This document shows, in pieces, positions 15,762-22,670 of a stretch of DNA of 22,670 nt. Both the position numbers and the translations under genes were made by a program. The notes beneath the pieces were generated by a model. The model ran no database searches. It worked only from the letters and a program-made list of their open reading frames with translations, and had not been told where the DNA came from. The DNA comes from Fen-1077 sp050014355 (GTDB lineage Bacteria; Chloroflexota; Dehalococcoidia; Dehalococcoidales; RBG-16-60-22). The number at the start of each line of letters is the position of its first letter. Position 1 is the stretch's first letter. The stretch spans positions 1-22,670 of the forward strand of contig JBEKDL010000027.1 in assembly GCA_050014355.1 (NCBI GenBank), written 5' to 3'.

Positions 15762-16616
15762 CTATTTGAGAGGGAGGGTAAAATTGATGCCGGGCGTATC
15801 CTGACCTGGATTTACCGCTACCGCTTTAGCGGAATTTAAGTCATAAACATTATTGAAATATTGGTCGGCATAAGGCATTTTACTGCTGGAAGGTGAAGCC
15901 TTGACACAGTAGGTGCCGGGCGGCAGGTCGGATAATTTATAGGTGCCATCCGTATTCGTAATGGCGCTGGCTATCTGCTGGTTATTGGTATAGGTAAAGG
16001 CTAAGATATTTACCTTGTAAAGAGCGTTTCCGTTGGTATCAGTAACTTTACCGGAGATGGAACGAATACCCTTCAAAGTAAAATCTACTTTTTGTATCCC
16101 ATCAGGAGCATTAATAGTCAATTGGGAGGCTTCGTTCTTATCAGTTACGTTATTGGTCCACTTTTGCTCGTAACCGCTGGCGATAACGCTGACAAAGAAA
16201 GGCCCGCTTTTAGCCATGGGTTCGGTTTTATAATAGCCGTTACTATCAGTCGAACCTATAGCAAGAAGCCCTGCATAGGAAGGAGCTAGGCCTCCGACGA
16301 ATAAATAATTTGTTGTGTTCACTGCGTACACCCTAGCATCGGAGACAGGTGCATTAGTACTAGAATCGCGCACATAGCCCGATAAATAGTAGAACTGGAC
16401 TGGTGGTGTTGTTACCGGTGTTGGAGTCGGAGTGGGAACCGGTTCTGGTGTTGGCGTTATCGTCTGTATCGGCGTTGATTCAGTTGCTACGTTAGTAGTA
16501 AAAACAGGAGCGTGAGTATTACTAAACCCACCCGCTCGTGTATAAGCAACCAAATATAAACCCACACCTATGGCTGCAATTAAGAAGACAAATATAACCC
16601 AAGCTGACCAGTCCAA
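15762..16616 (-). CDS. Membrane-anchored protein with two carboxypeptidase-regulatory-like ectodomains; probably the C-terminal half of a frameshifted TIR receptor
   Basis: A 284-codon frame whose only sensible start is TTG at 16616. It opens directly with a transmembrane helix (about residues 5-24), then a Thr/Pro-rich stalk (about 42-73), and two CarboxypepD_reg/CnaB-like beta-sandwich domains (about 75-160 and 185-282; SGYVRDSSTNAPVSDARVYA and SGKVTDTNGNALYKVNILAF are their first strands). It overlaps the upstream TIR/coiled-coil gene by 37 bases in the -1 frame, at an A8 run. Two other proteins in this array have TIR, membrane helix, stalk and ectodomain in one frame, so this is probably the missing half of the same design. 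It could be expressed by -1 frameshifting, transcript slippage or coupled re-initiation (AAGG lies about 10 bases before the TTG), or be split by a recent indel or sequencing error. Confidence 0.75.
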   Translation of the reverse strand: MDWSAWVIFVFLIAAIGVGLYLVAYTRAGGFSNTHAPVFTTNVATESTPIQTITPTPEPVPTPTPTPVTTPPVQFYYLSGYVRDSSTNAPVSDARVYAVNTTNYLFVGGLAPSYAGLLAIGSTDSNGYYKTEPMAKSGPFFVSVIASGYEQKWTNNVTDKNEASQLTINAPDGIQKVDFTLKGIRSISGKVTDTNGNALYKVNILAFTYTNNQQIASAITNTDGTYKLSDLPPGTYCVKASPSSSKMPYADQYFNNVYDLNSAKAVAVNPGQDTPGINFTLPLK

Positions 16617-17383
16617 TTTTTTTTAACCTTTTCAGCTTTTTTCCTGGCCCGCGCTGCCTCCTCTTCCTCCCTCTCCTTCTCTTTGATCGCTTCCTCGGCT
16701 TCTTTCCTCGCCTGGATAGCCGCCTCCCTAGCTTTCCGCGCTTCTTCTGTTTTTCTATTAGCTTCGGCTATTTCTGCTTCATGCCGTTCCTTTTCTCTTG
16801 CCGCTTCTTCGGCTTCCTTTTTTATTCTGGTTGCCTCTGCCTCCCGCCGTGCCTTATCTTTAGCGGTAACCTCCGCCTCTTTCATGGCTTCAGCCGCCTC
16901 TGCTTCCTGCCTTGCCTTTTCTCTGGCTGCCTCTTCGGCTTCTTTTTTCGCCCTGGCGGCGGCCTCCTCTCTGGCAGCAGCTTGAGCCAGATGTCTCTTA
17001 ACTTCATCAACCAGTTTTATTAAATGCTGTTCCAGCGGCGGCTTTTGCGCATCTAGCCACTGCTTGCTTCCGAGATAAAGGGCAATGCGCCCGTGAGGCA
17101 ATGTATTATCGATCAAGATAGGAATGATTTCTTTTTTTAAGTCAAAGGCAGTCCTGATTTCACTTATACAGTAAGGAGAATCGTTTGATGTGGCAGAAAA
17201 TACCAAGACCACGATGCGGCAAACCGGAATCGCATCCATAATTGCTTTATCCCATTCCTCACCGGCCCATATGTCTCGCGGCGCTATCCAGCACCGGATG
17301 CCGCTATCCTCAAGCTTGGAGCACACGGCTTCGGCAACCGTCTTATCCGGGTTTGCGTAGCAAATAAAAACTTCGTGAGCCAT
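16580..17383 (-). CDS. TIR domain protein with long charged coiled coil (TIR1)
   Basis: A 267-residue protein. Residues 1-130 are a bacterial TIR domain: HEVFICYANPDK is the first strand, CWIAPRD the BB-loop region, VVLVFSATSNDSPYCISEI carries the likely catalytic Glu E75, and WLDAQKPPLEQHL closes the domain. TIR enzymes cleave NAD+ and in bacterial immunity often make cyclic-ADP-ribose isomers. Residues 133-253 are an uninterrupted Ala/Glu/Lys/Arg coiled coil. The frame then ends in a short unrelated tail (NWTGQLGLYLSS) after an A8 run; a -1 shift at K255 would instead continue into the membrane helix of the next frame, giving about 540 residues. No good ribosome-binding site precedes the ATG. 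It starts 75 bases after the RyR/AAA+ gene. Confidence 0.9.
   Translation of the reverse strand: MAHEVFICYANPDKTVAEAVCSKLEDSGIRCWIAPRDIWAGEEWDKAIMDAIPVCRIVVLVFSATSNDSPYCISEIRTAFDLKKEIIPILIDNTLPHGRIALYLGSKQWLDAQKPPLEQHLIKLVDEVKRHLAQAAAREEAAARAKKEAEEAAREKARQEAEAAEAMKEAEVTAKDKARREAEATRIKKEAEEAAREKERHEAEIAEANRKTEEARKAREAAIQARKEAEEAIKEKEREEEEAARARKKAEKVKKNWTGQLGLYLSS
16617..16624 (-). promoter_or_regulatory. A8 slippery run, candidate -1 frameshift or transcript-slippage site
   Basis: On the minus strand the TIR frame reads GTT AAA AAA AAT TGG. The heptamer A AAA AAT fits the X XXY YYZ rule for -1 tandem slippage. Slipping back one base gives AAA TTG GAC TGG, which continues the membrane-anchor frame. 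RNA polymerase could also add one A. No obvious downstream stimulatory stem was found by eye. Confidence 0.5.
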
Positions 17384-17458
17384 TACCGGTTATCTCTTAT
17401 ACGTTGTCTATTCGATTCCTTCAAGCATGGTGAATCAATTCATCAAACAAGTCAAGAT

Positions 17459-20089
17459 TTAGACCTGGGCCATCATATATCCCGCTTTGGAAAGGATTTT
17501 AGGAATGCCTTCCACCAGGACTCTGTCCTTTTCTTTTTCGGATTCAGGGAGCTTTTCCCATGGTAAAAGGTCTTGATGAAGCATCCTGGCCTTATTGGTC
17601 CTTCTGGCGTATTTCCACCCGGCATCCCGCTTTTGTTTCATCCACCGTATATGTTCCATTTCCGCCAATTTTTCGACTTGCTCAACTGTAAAGTTACCCG
17701 GGACACCGCCATCGCGCGCCTGAACCGCTTTATATCTAATACTCGCCAATTTGTCGAGAATGTCACGCACATTATTTCGGTTCTGTTCTTTCTCATCTTC
17801 CGGCAATTCGCTGTACGGTCGGAGGGAGCTATGCTCCTTTTTCCTTTTATTGGATACTGGTGCATACTTAAAGTGTTTTGCCCTCAAATCATCGCAAAAT
17901 ATCTCGTGGGAGACTTCAGCCAATTTTTCCACGATGTCGTTACCAAGCTCAATTCCATGGATTATCGCGTAAAACTCCGGGCCATTTACATGCAGGCCAA
18001 GTTGTAGTTCAGATGGTAAACAGGAACGCTCAAAACATCTCTTGCCCGCGAGCTGGCTCATGGCTATAATCGCTTCTATCGACCGTGCGCCGTGGCGATA
18101 CTCCCTGGCCGTTAAAAAGGCGCGCAATACTCCCTGGTCGATATTTACAGTCTTCTTGCCATCTAAAAGGTGCGGGGTAAAACGCTCAAAATCCGAGCGT
18201 AAGATAATCGCCCGCCGGATGATATAGTAAGGGTCGGTATTTTGCATCGGAGAACCGGCGCCTATCTGACGGTTGGGACCGAGGATATTGAGGAAGCCTT
18301 TCAATCGGCTAATAAAATCCGGTAATTTTGCTGCCCGTTGCTCATCAAGTTTGGCGCTAAAGGCCTCCATGCTGTGGCTGGTCGCCCCGGCAAAGACAAA
18401 AATGCACCGTCCAATGGGATGAGTTATCTGCCCCTGGCAAAATTTACCCTCATCCATCGGGGCAAGGAAATAGCGTAACCAGCCCAACTCCTGACCCTCA
18501 AAGGTGGTATCGAACTCGTCCCAGAAGACCAGCGGCATTTTGCCGGATAGTGTTACGTCGCGTACCTGGTGAAAGGCATTATAGAGATCTTCGGAACCGG
18601 TGAATTGTGATACATTGAAGCTTAGAGGCATGATTTGTCCCGGAAGTACCGAGCTCGCTACTTCTCTCACCGAAAATGACTTGCCGGACCCCGGGGGCCC
18701 AAACACCGCTATCGAAAAGGGCGTTGGTTGGTAACGGCCAGCATACTCGCGGATTAGCGTGCTGATACTGTGCAGGCTTTCTATTTCCTTGCGGTCTACT
18801 GTCTTGAGGTTTCCAAAGCTTCCCATGGGCACATCAGGAAGGGCGCATTCCAGACCTTCTCGTACTATTTGTTCGGACACGGCCTCGAGCGAACCGGTAT
18901 TTTTATCCTCGAGTATTGTCCAGTAGCGCGCTCCCTCTGTTAGCGCGGTATCGGTAACCATGGTTGGCAAGGCCTTGATTTGGGCGGTCGCCAGACATGC
19001 GACGTTTTCGGCCAGTACTTCGGCTATCTGTTGTGCTGGAAAAGTCAGATGCATCTGTCCCGGACTGCCGGTAACTTTACCATAGCCCTCTATATGAAGA
19101 AAACGCATGGCTGCTATGCCGGACTGTATTCCCTTTGATACATCCGGTTTGACACTATTCAACATCAATTCACGGGCGATGCCGGCGGTAAGGCACGAGT
19201 TGTACCCAACTATATATCCCTTGTGGTCACGTCCCCATTCTCCTTCCATCGCATACGGGTCGAAGAAGAGTGTTGCCTCCGTTACGAAATTTTCTTTTCG
19301 CGAAAGAAGAATCGCACCCGCTGTGCTAAAAGTAACAATTACATGTTTACACTCGGCCAGCGTGTTTACGTGGGGGTTATGCACGAGCTCCCAAACCAAG
19401 TCCTGGGCAGTACGTTCCCAGGAGAGCTGGCGGCTAATCTGAACCTGACTGCTCCGTAAATCTCCCGCGGTCAAGATTGCAATAACACGGTCGGCATATT
19501 TTCGGTGTAAGTTTTCCCATAGTTTACCCTGGGCCACAGGTTTAGCTATCTTGACGAGAATCCATGGCCTGGCCGTGGCAATTGATAGAACCTTAGGCCA
19601 TAAGTCCGGAGCGTCGCGGAACCCCAGGTTGGCATCATCCAGGACGAGAATGTCGGGGGCAGTGAGGCCATCTTCAACCCTTTCCAACTTGCCCCCCGAA
19701 CCCGCGCCAGCGTGTATCGGATTCAGCCCTAAAAACTCTTCTACTCGCCATACTTCACCCAGGGCAGGGTTACGTTCGTTGAGTTTAAGCGGCGTCCACA
19801 TAGCATAAGAATGGTGGAAGCGGTTATCAGTTGGAGATATCCTGCCATGGGGTAAATTAACCTCCCGGACATTAAAATTTACCTGTGCAGTTTGTTTTAA
19901 GTTCTTGGCAACCGCATTAATGAGGTCGGCCAGCATGGCCGCGCCGCCGGGCTGGCAGCAGGCAGCCGTTACCTCATCTGCCGTCCATGCCTGTGCAGCA
20001 CCGTCTTTCCGTCTCATCCTGGCGATATTCCAATCTATGGTGACGTCACCGGCGACGAGAATGGTTTTGGTATCCGTTTTTTTGTTCAT
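17459..20089 (-). CDS. PfkB-like / AAA+ ATPase / tandem RyR-domain protein
   Basis: An 876-residue cytoplasmic protein of unusual architecture. Residues 8-310 resemble the ribokinase/PfkB fold: VAGDVTIDW at 12-20, PGGAAMLADL at 47-56, DILVLDD at 146-152, VIVTFSTAGAILL at 250-262; but the catalytic GAGD is replaced by GYNS (295-298). Residues 455-690 are an AAA+ ATPase with Walker A GPPGSGKS (464-471), Walker B LVFWDEFD (520-527), a sensor-1-like strand at 563-570 and a GARS sensor-2-like motif at 667-670. The C-terminus has two RyR domains, about 718-790 (RPYSELPEDEKEQNR) and 804-873 (EHIRWMKQKRDAGW, PWEKLPESEKEKDR, AGY). AAGGAG precedes the ATG. Flanked by TIR genes on the same strand (63 and 75-base gaps). 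I infer a nucleotide-sensing ATPase in a signalling or defence pathway; function unproven. Confidence 0.88.
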   Translation of the reverse strand: MNKKTDTKTILVAGDVTIDWNIARMRRKDGAAQAWTADEVTAACCQPGGAAMLADLINAVAKNLKQTAQVNFNVREVNLPHGRISPTDNRFHHSYAMWTPLKLNERNPALGEVWRVEEFLGLNPIHAGAGSGGKLERVEDGLTAPDILVLDDANLGFRDAPDLWPKVLSIATARPWILVKIAKPVAQGKLWENLHRKYADRVIAILTAGDLRSSQVQISRQLSWERTAQDLVWELVHNPHVNTLAECKHVIVTFSTAGAILLSRKENFVTEATLFFDPYAMEGEWGRDHKGYIVGYNSCLTAGIARELMLNSVKPDVSKGIQSGIAAMRFLHIEGYGKVTGSPGQMHLTFPAQQIAEVLAENVACLATAQIKALPTMVTDTALTEGARYWTILEDKNTGSLEAVSEQIVREGLECALPDVPMGSFGNLKTVDRKEIESLHSISTLIREYAGRYQPTPFSIAVFGPPGSGKSFSVREVASSVLPGQIMPLSFNVSQFTGSEDLYNAFHQVRDVTLSGKMPLVFWDEFDTTFEGQELGWLRYFLAPMDEGKFCQGQITHPIGRCIFVFAGATSHSMEAFSAKLDEQRAAKLPDFISRLKGFLNILGPNRQIGAGSPMQNTDPYYIIRRAIILRSDFERFTPHLLDGKKTVNIDQGVLRAFLTAREYRHGARSIEAIIAMSQLAGKRCFERSCLPSELQLGLHVNGPEFYAIIHGIELGNDIVEKLAEVSHEIFCDDLRAKHFKYAPVSNKRKKEHSSLRPYSELPEDEKEQNRNNVRDILDKLASIRYKAVQARDGGVPGNFTVEQVEKLAEMEHIRWMKQKRDAGWKYARRTNKARMLHQDLLPWEKLPESEKEKDRVLVEGIPKILSKAGYMMAQV

Positions 20090-20152
20090 GTTGAACTCCT
20101 TTTTTCCCGGTGCCCGGTTATGTTCTGAAGTGAAAATTTTATTTTACTTATA

Positions 20153-21472
20153 TCATGATTTTTTGGTGAGATTGAAAGATAAAACATAGTTTCCGCCTTT
20201 ATTGGCGTAGTCTCTCACTCTCAAGGTATATTTACCCGCTTTGGCAATAGCCCGGTCGATGGTATAGGATACGCTTCCGTAAGACCCGGTAATTACGCTT
20301 CCATCCGGTCCCAGCAGCTCCAGCCAAGGCTGCATCGCGGCACTGTTATCACCTTCACTCAAGACAGCATTTACGGCATCGCCTTCACCGGCATCAAAAG
20401 TGTACCAGTTTACGTCTCCGGGTATTTTTAATTGACCCTGTAGAGAGACCCCCGAAGTCAAGGGATTAACACTCTTGGAGAGCTGCATAAAAGACAACAC
20501 ATAACTTCCCCCGATGTTGGCATAATCTCTCACTCTCAAGGTGTGTTTCCCGGCTTTAGTAATAGCCCGGTCGATGGTATAAGATGTGCTTCCGTAAGAC
20601 CCGGTAATCACAGCTCCATCCGGTCCCAGAAGTTCCAGCCAGGGCTGCATCGAGGCGCTATTGTCGGCCTTAGTCAAAACAGCAAATACAGCAAATACAG
20701 CATCACCCGCTTCGGCGCTAAAATAATACCATTTTGTTTCACCTTTATTTAATACACCGGTGGTAGAAACTCCGGAGCTTAACTGGCCGGACGAATCGAT
20801 TACGCCGGTGGCAGTTGTAATCGGTGGATTCGATTTGGTACTGGTTGTTGTTATTGTGGACGTTGAAGTGGACAAAGGCGTCGGGGTATTGCCAGGTAAT
20901 CCTGTGGATGTGGAACCTATCACAGATGTACTGGAGTTGATTTTAGGTTCGCTTTTACTCCCTTTGAATGCCCCCGTTAGCTGAAGCACTCCGAAGACAC
21001 ATAATGCAACTACTACTATACCCGCGATGATGTAAAGAGGTTTGACTTTGCTTTTTCTGGCGGCTCCCTTATTTTTTATTTTCACCGGAAGTTCCGTTTC
21101 ACTTTTTGGGGGAACTTCAACTCCTAAGAGGGCTTCAACGTTATCAGCAAGTTTTTGTAAATGCCCTTCGAGTGGTGGCGTTAATGCATCTAACCAATGG
21201 GTAGCGCTTAGGAAAATAGGGATTCCTTTGCTTACCGCTCTTTCTACTTCACGTAAAACCTGTTGGGACAAATTTGAATCTGAAGAAAACACTAAAACGA
21301 AAACACGGCTTTTATTTATGCCATTAAGGATGGACTCCGCGTAAGGTTGACCTGCTAACACGTCCCGAGGGGCAATCCAGCAGCGGATTTTCCGGCCCTC
21401 CAGCGTAGCACAAACCGCATCGGCAACCGCCTTGTCCTGTGATGAATAGCTTATAAAAACATCGTGCGCCAT
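20153..21472 (-). CDS. TIR-TM protein with two PPC-like ectodomains (TIR2)
   Basis: A 439-residue predicted receptor-like protein. Residues 1-112 are a TIR domain (HDVFISYSSQDK, CWIAPRDV, VLVFSSDSN, candidate catalytic E75, THWLDALTPPLEGHL). A basic juxtamembrane segment (about 131-144) and one transmembrane helix (about 146-164) follow, then a Ser/Thr/Pro-rich stalk (about 172-225) and two copies of a PPC-like (pre-peptidase C-terminal) beta-sandwich, about 245-330 and 350-435, each with PWLELLGPDG...GSYGS...TLRVRDYAN. The N-terminus should be cytoplasmic and the repeats outside. Compared with TIR1 the domain lacks 16 residues between KGIPI and FLSATHW. The ATG at 21472 has GGAGGT eight bases upstream. 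It lies 63 bases before the RyR/AAA+ gene, probably one operon. Ligand unknown. Confidence 0.9.
   Translation of the reverse strand: MAHDVFISYSSQDKAVADAVCATLEGRKIRCWIAPRDVLAGQPYAESILNGINKSRVFVLVFSSDSNLSQQVLREVERAVSKGIPIFLSATHWLDALTPPLEGHLQKLADNVEALLGVEVPPKSETELPVKIKNKGAARKSKVKPLYIIAGIVVVALCVFGVLQLTGAFKGSKSEPKINSSTSVIGSTSTGLPGNTPTPLSTSTSTITTTSTKSNPPITTATGVIDSSGQLSSGVSTTGVLNKGETKWYYFSAEAGDAVFAVFAVLTKADNSASMQPWLELLGPDGAVITGSYGSTSYTIDRAITKAGKHTLRVRDYANIGGSYVLSFMQLSKSVNPLTSGVSLQGQLKIPGDVNWYTFDAGEGDAVNAVLSEGDNSAAMQPWLELLGPDGSVITGSYGSVSYTIDRAIAKAGKYTLRVRDYANKGGNYVLSFNLTKKS
20203..20663 (-). repeat. Internal tandem duplication encoding the two PPC-like domains
   Basis: Bases 20203-20348 align with 20518-20663 at a constant offset of 315 bases (105 codons) with high identity. 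They encode the C-terminal and first PPC-like domains of TIR2, showing fairly recent duplication of the external module. Confidence 0.8.
20680..20702 (-). repeat. 9-base tandem repeat inside the first PPC-like domain
   Basis: The unit CAGCAAATA occurs twice (20680-20688, 20689-20697) and is followed by CAGCA. It adds three codons, giving VFAVFAV in the first PPC-like domain, where the second has a single copy (NAV). Confidence 0.75.
21016..21215 (-). repeat. Near-identical 200-base cassette, copy 1 (inside TIR2)
   Basis: Bases 21016-21215 match 22471-22670 with a single difference (T at 21093, C at 22548). The match covers the end of the TIR domain, the juxtamembrane segment and the first half of the membrane helix, and stops abruptly inside the helix. 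Its true left-hand extent (towards the gene start) is unknown because the second copy runs off the window. Confidence 0.95.
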
Positions 21473-21553
21473 AAGTGGTTACCTCCATTATAAGTGTGAT
21501 TATCCGCTCCGATTACTTAATTTACATCTCAGATGAGCGCTGCTATTAAATAT

Positions 21554-22670
21554 TCATGATATCGTTAAGGTGACTGTCTTTGAGTTATTGGTATAATCAC
21601 TCTCGGGAATTGAGTTAAGGGGATTAACCACTACTTTTACGGTATGGGTTCCTTGATTAGCTTTCGATATAATGTAATATTCGTAACCGCCGGGAACGGA
21701 TTGTAAAGCTATCCCAGTATAAAATACTCCGTCAACGTAGAAATAAACATTAGGGGCTGATGCACGACCTCCCACGTTCATTATTATGGCGTTAATATAA
21801 ACCAGGCCTTGTGTTTGTGTGTGATCCCAAGTGATATCCTGAATCACAAAGTCCGGAGCCAAAGCCCCGGGAAAATCTATTTCCTTTGCGTTGTTAGTTT
21901 CATCGCTTTCATCAATTACATTGTTGAAGTCCGCAACAGCTTTAATCCTATGAGTACCTAACTCGGCTTTCCACTGAAAAGAGACCTTTGCTGTCGCCCC
22001 AGAATCTATCGAATTAGCCGATATGGAGTCTTTGAAATTGCCGTCAATATAATAAGCAACATACGAAGATGCAGTTTTAGCCTTACCCAGATTTGTGATA
22101 ATAATAGTTAAAGTAACATCATCCCCCATACTGGGTTTTTGGGGAGACCAGGTTATATCCTGAATAATGAGGTCCGGCTTTAAAACAGGGGCAGGCGTAG
22201 TACTGGTACTCGCAATTGTTGTTGGCGAGCCTGTGCCCGTCGGTGTCGTTGTCTTGGGTGTTGAGGATGTAGTCGCTGGAGTTGGAGGTTGTGTGGCAGT
22301 CGTTGTTGACCCGGGCGTCAGGGATGTGGGCACCGCCGTAGCCGAAGGGGCATTGGAGCTCGCAACCGTTGATTTTGTGGAAGTAACATTGGATGTTGCC
22401 AGGTGGTCTAGTCCTTTATCACCGCTTCCGCGGAGCAGAAATATTGCCAACATGATTATTGCCACAACGGCTATACCCGCGATGATGTAAAGAGGTTTGA
22501 CTTTGCTTTTTCTGGCGGCTCCCTTATTTTTTATTTTCACCGGAAGTCCCGTTTCACTTTTTGGGGGAACTTCAACTCCTAAGAGGGCTTCAACGTTATC
22601 AGCAAGTTTTTGTAAATGCCCTTCGAGTGGTGGCGTTAATGCATCTAACCAATGGGTAGCGCTTAGGAAA
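21554..22670 (-). CDS. TIR-TM protein with two CARDB ectodomains (TIR3; 5' end cut by window)
   Basis: The frame is open to the right edge, so the N-terminal part of the TIR domain is missing and 371 residues are visible. The first visible residues FLSATHWLDALTPPLEGHL are the end of a TIR domain almost identical to that of TIR2. A membrane helix lies at about visible residues 61-79, a long Thr/Ser/Pro stalk at about 83-160, and two CARDB (APHP) beta-sandwich domains at about 165-265 and 272-369, each with the PDLIIQDITW or PDFVIQDITW opening and the DESDETNNAKE or PESDYTNNSKT closing strand. CARDB domains are extracellular adhesion-type modules. It is the first visible gene of the array, 81 bases before TIR2, and likely part of the same operon. 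Confidence 0.9.
   Translation of the reverse strand, partial: FLSATHWLDALTPPLEGHLQKLADNVEALLGVEVPPKSETGLPVKIKNKGAARKSKVKPLYIIAGIAVVAIIMLAIFLLRGSGDKGLDHLATSNVTSTKSTVASSNAPSATAVPTSLTPGSTTTATQPPTPATTSSTPKTTTPTGTGSPTTIASTSTTPAPVLKPDLIIQDITWSPQKPSMGDDVTLTIIITNLGKAKTASSYVAYYIDGNFKDSISANSIDSGATAKVSFQWKAELGTHRIKAVADFNNVIDESDETNNAKEIDFPGALAPDFVIQDITWDHTQTQGLVYINAIIMNVGGRASAPNVYFYVDGVFYTGIALQSVPGGYEYYIISKANQGTHTVKVVVNPLNSIPESDYTNNSKTVTLTIS
22471..22670 (-). repeat. Near-identical 200-base cassette, copy 2 (inside TIR3)
   Basis: Second copy of the cassette at 21016-21215, reaching the window edge. One substitution in 200 bases implies a recent duplication or gene conversion, although the ectodomain parts of the two genes are unrelated. 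Confidence 0.95.

Noticed and set aside
21487..21492. TATAAT on the minus strand just before TIR2
   Set aside because: A transcript starting from it would begin inside or after the ribosome-binding site, and no -35 box lies at the right distance.
15762..22670. Naming the array as Thoeris or another known TIR defence system
   Set aside because: No SLOG-domain effector, Argonaute, CBASS cyclase or STING is present; the RyR/AAA+ protein and ectodomain-bearing TIR proteins do not fit those definitions.
1..22670. CRISPR arrays, tRNAs, rRNAs, transposases or phage genes
   Set aside because: None was recognised by eye; there are no regularly spaced repeats, cloverleaf candidates or transposase motifs. 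Small structured RNAs would need a covariance-model search.

Overview
The window carries about 20 genes. It looks like a fragment of an anaerobic, moderately GC-rich bacterium, and the style of the genes suggests Chloroflexota, class Dehalococcoidia or a relative. That assignment is an inference from gene content (complex iron-sulfur molybdoenzyme, AprA/fumarate-reductase-like flavoprotein with a dicluster ferredoxin, RecN with an STGE signature, surface proteins with Ser/Thr-rich stalks). There is no rRNA or marker gene that settles it.

Layout. (1) Positions 1-2478, plus strand: the end of a molybdopterin oxidoreductase catalytic subunit, its four-cluster Fe-S subunit and an NrfD/PsrC-like membrane anchor, closed by a clear intrinsic terminator. 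(2) 2594-7856: ordinary housekeeping genes, namely DUF72 and recN (plus), then convergent LOG-family, beta-CASP metallo-beta-lactamase and CoA-binding genes (minus). (3) 7857-11704: an MFS transporter converging on a flavoprotein/ferredoxin redox pair, possibly uptake and oxidation or reduction of one organic compound. (4) 11705-15110: an orphan protein with a GGQHR motif, a flavodoxin-fold reductase, rsmE and a small lipoprotein. (5) 15111-15761: a gap with no convincing gene. (6) 15762-22670: an all-minus-strand gene array, visibly more AT-rich than the rest.

The array in (6) is the notable part. In transcription order it has: a TIR-TM-CARDB protein (cut by the right edge), a TIR-TM-PPC protein, an 876-residue protein combining a ribokinase/PfkB-like domain, an AAA+ ATPase and two tandem ryanodine-receptor (RyR) domains, a TIR-coiled-coil protein, and a TM-carboxypeptidase-regulatory-like ectodomain protein. 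The last two are out of frame by one base at an A8 run. A -1 shift there would give a third TIR-membrane-ectodomain protein.

Working model (inference): three membrane-anchored TIR proteins with different external beta-sandwich modules act as receptors. Their TIR domains may make an NAD-derived nucleotide. The AAA+/RyR protein encoded among them may be the sensor or effector of that signal. TIR enzymes are known to make cyclic-ADP-ribose isomers in bacterial immunity, and bacterial RyR domains have been linked by comparative genomics to nucleotide-signalling conflict systems. This exact combination is not one I recognise as a named system.
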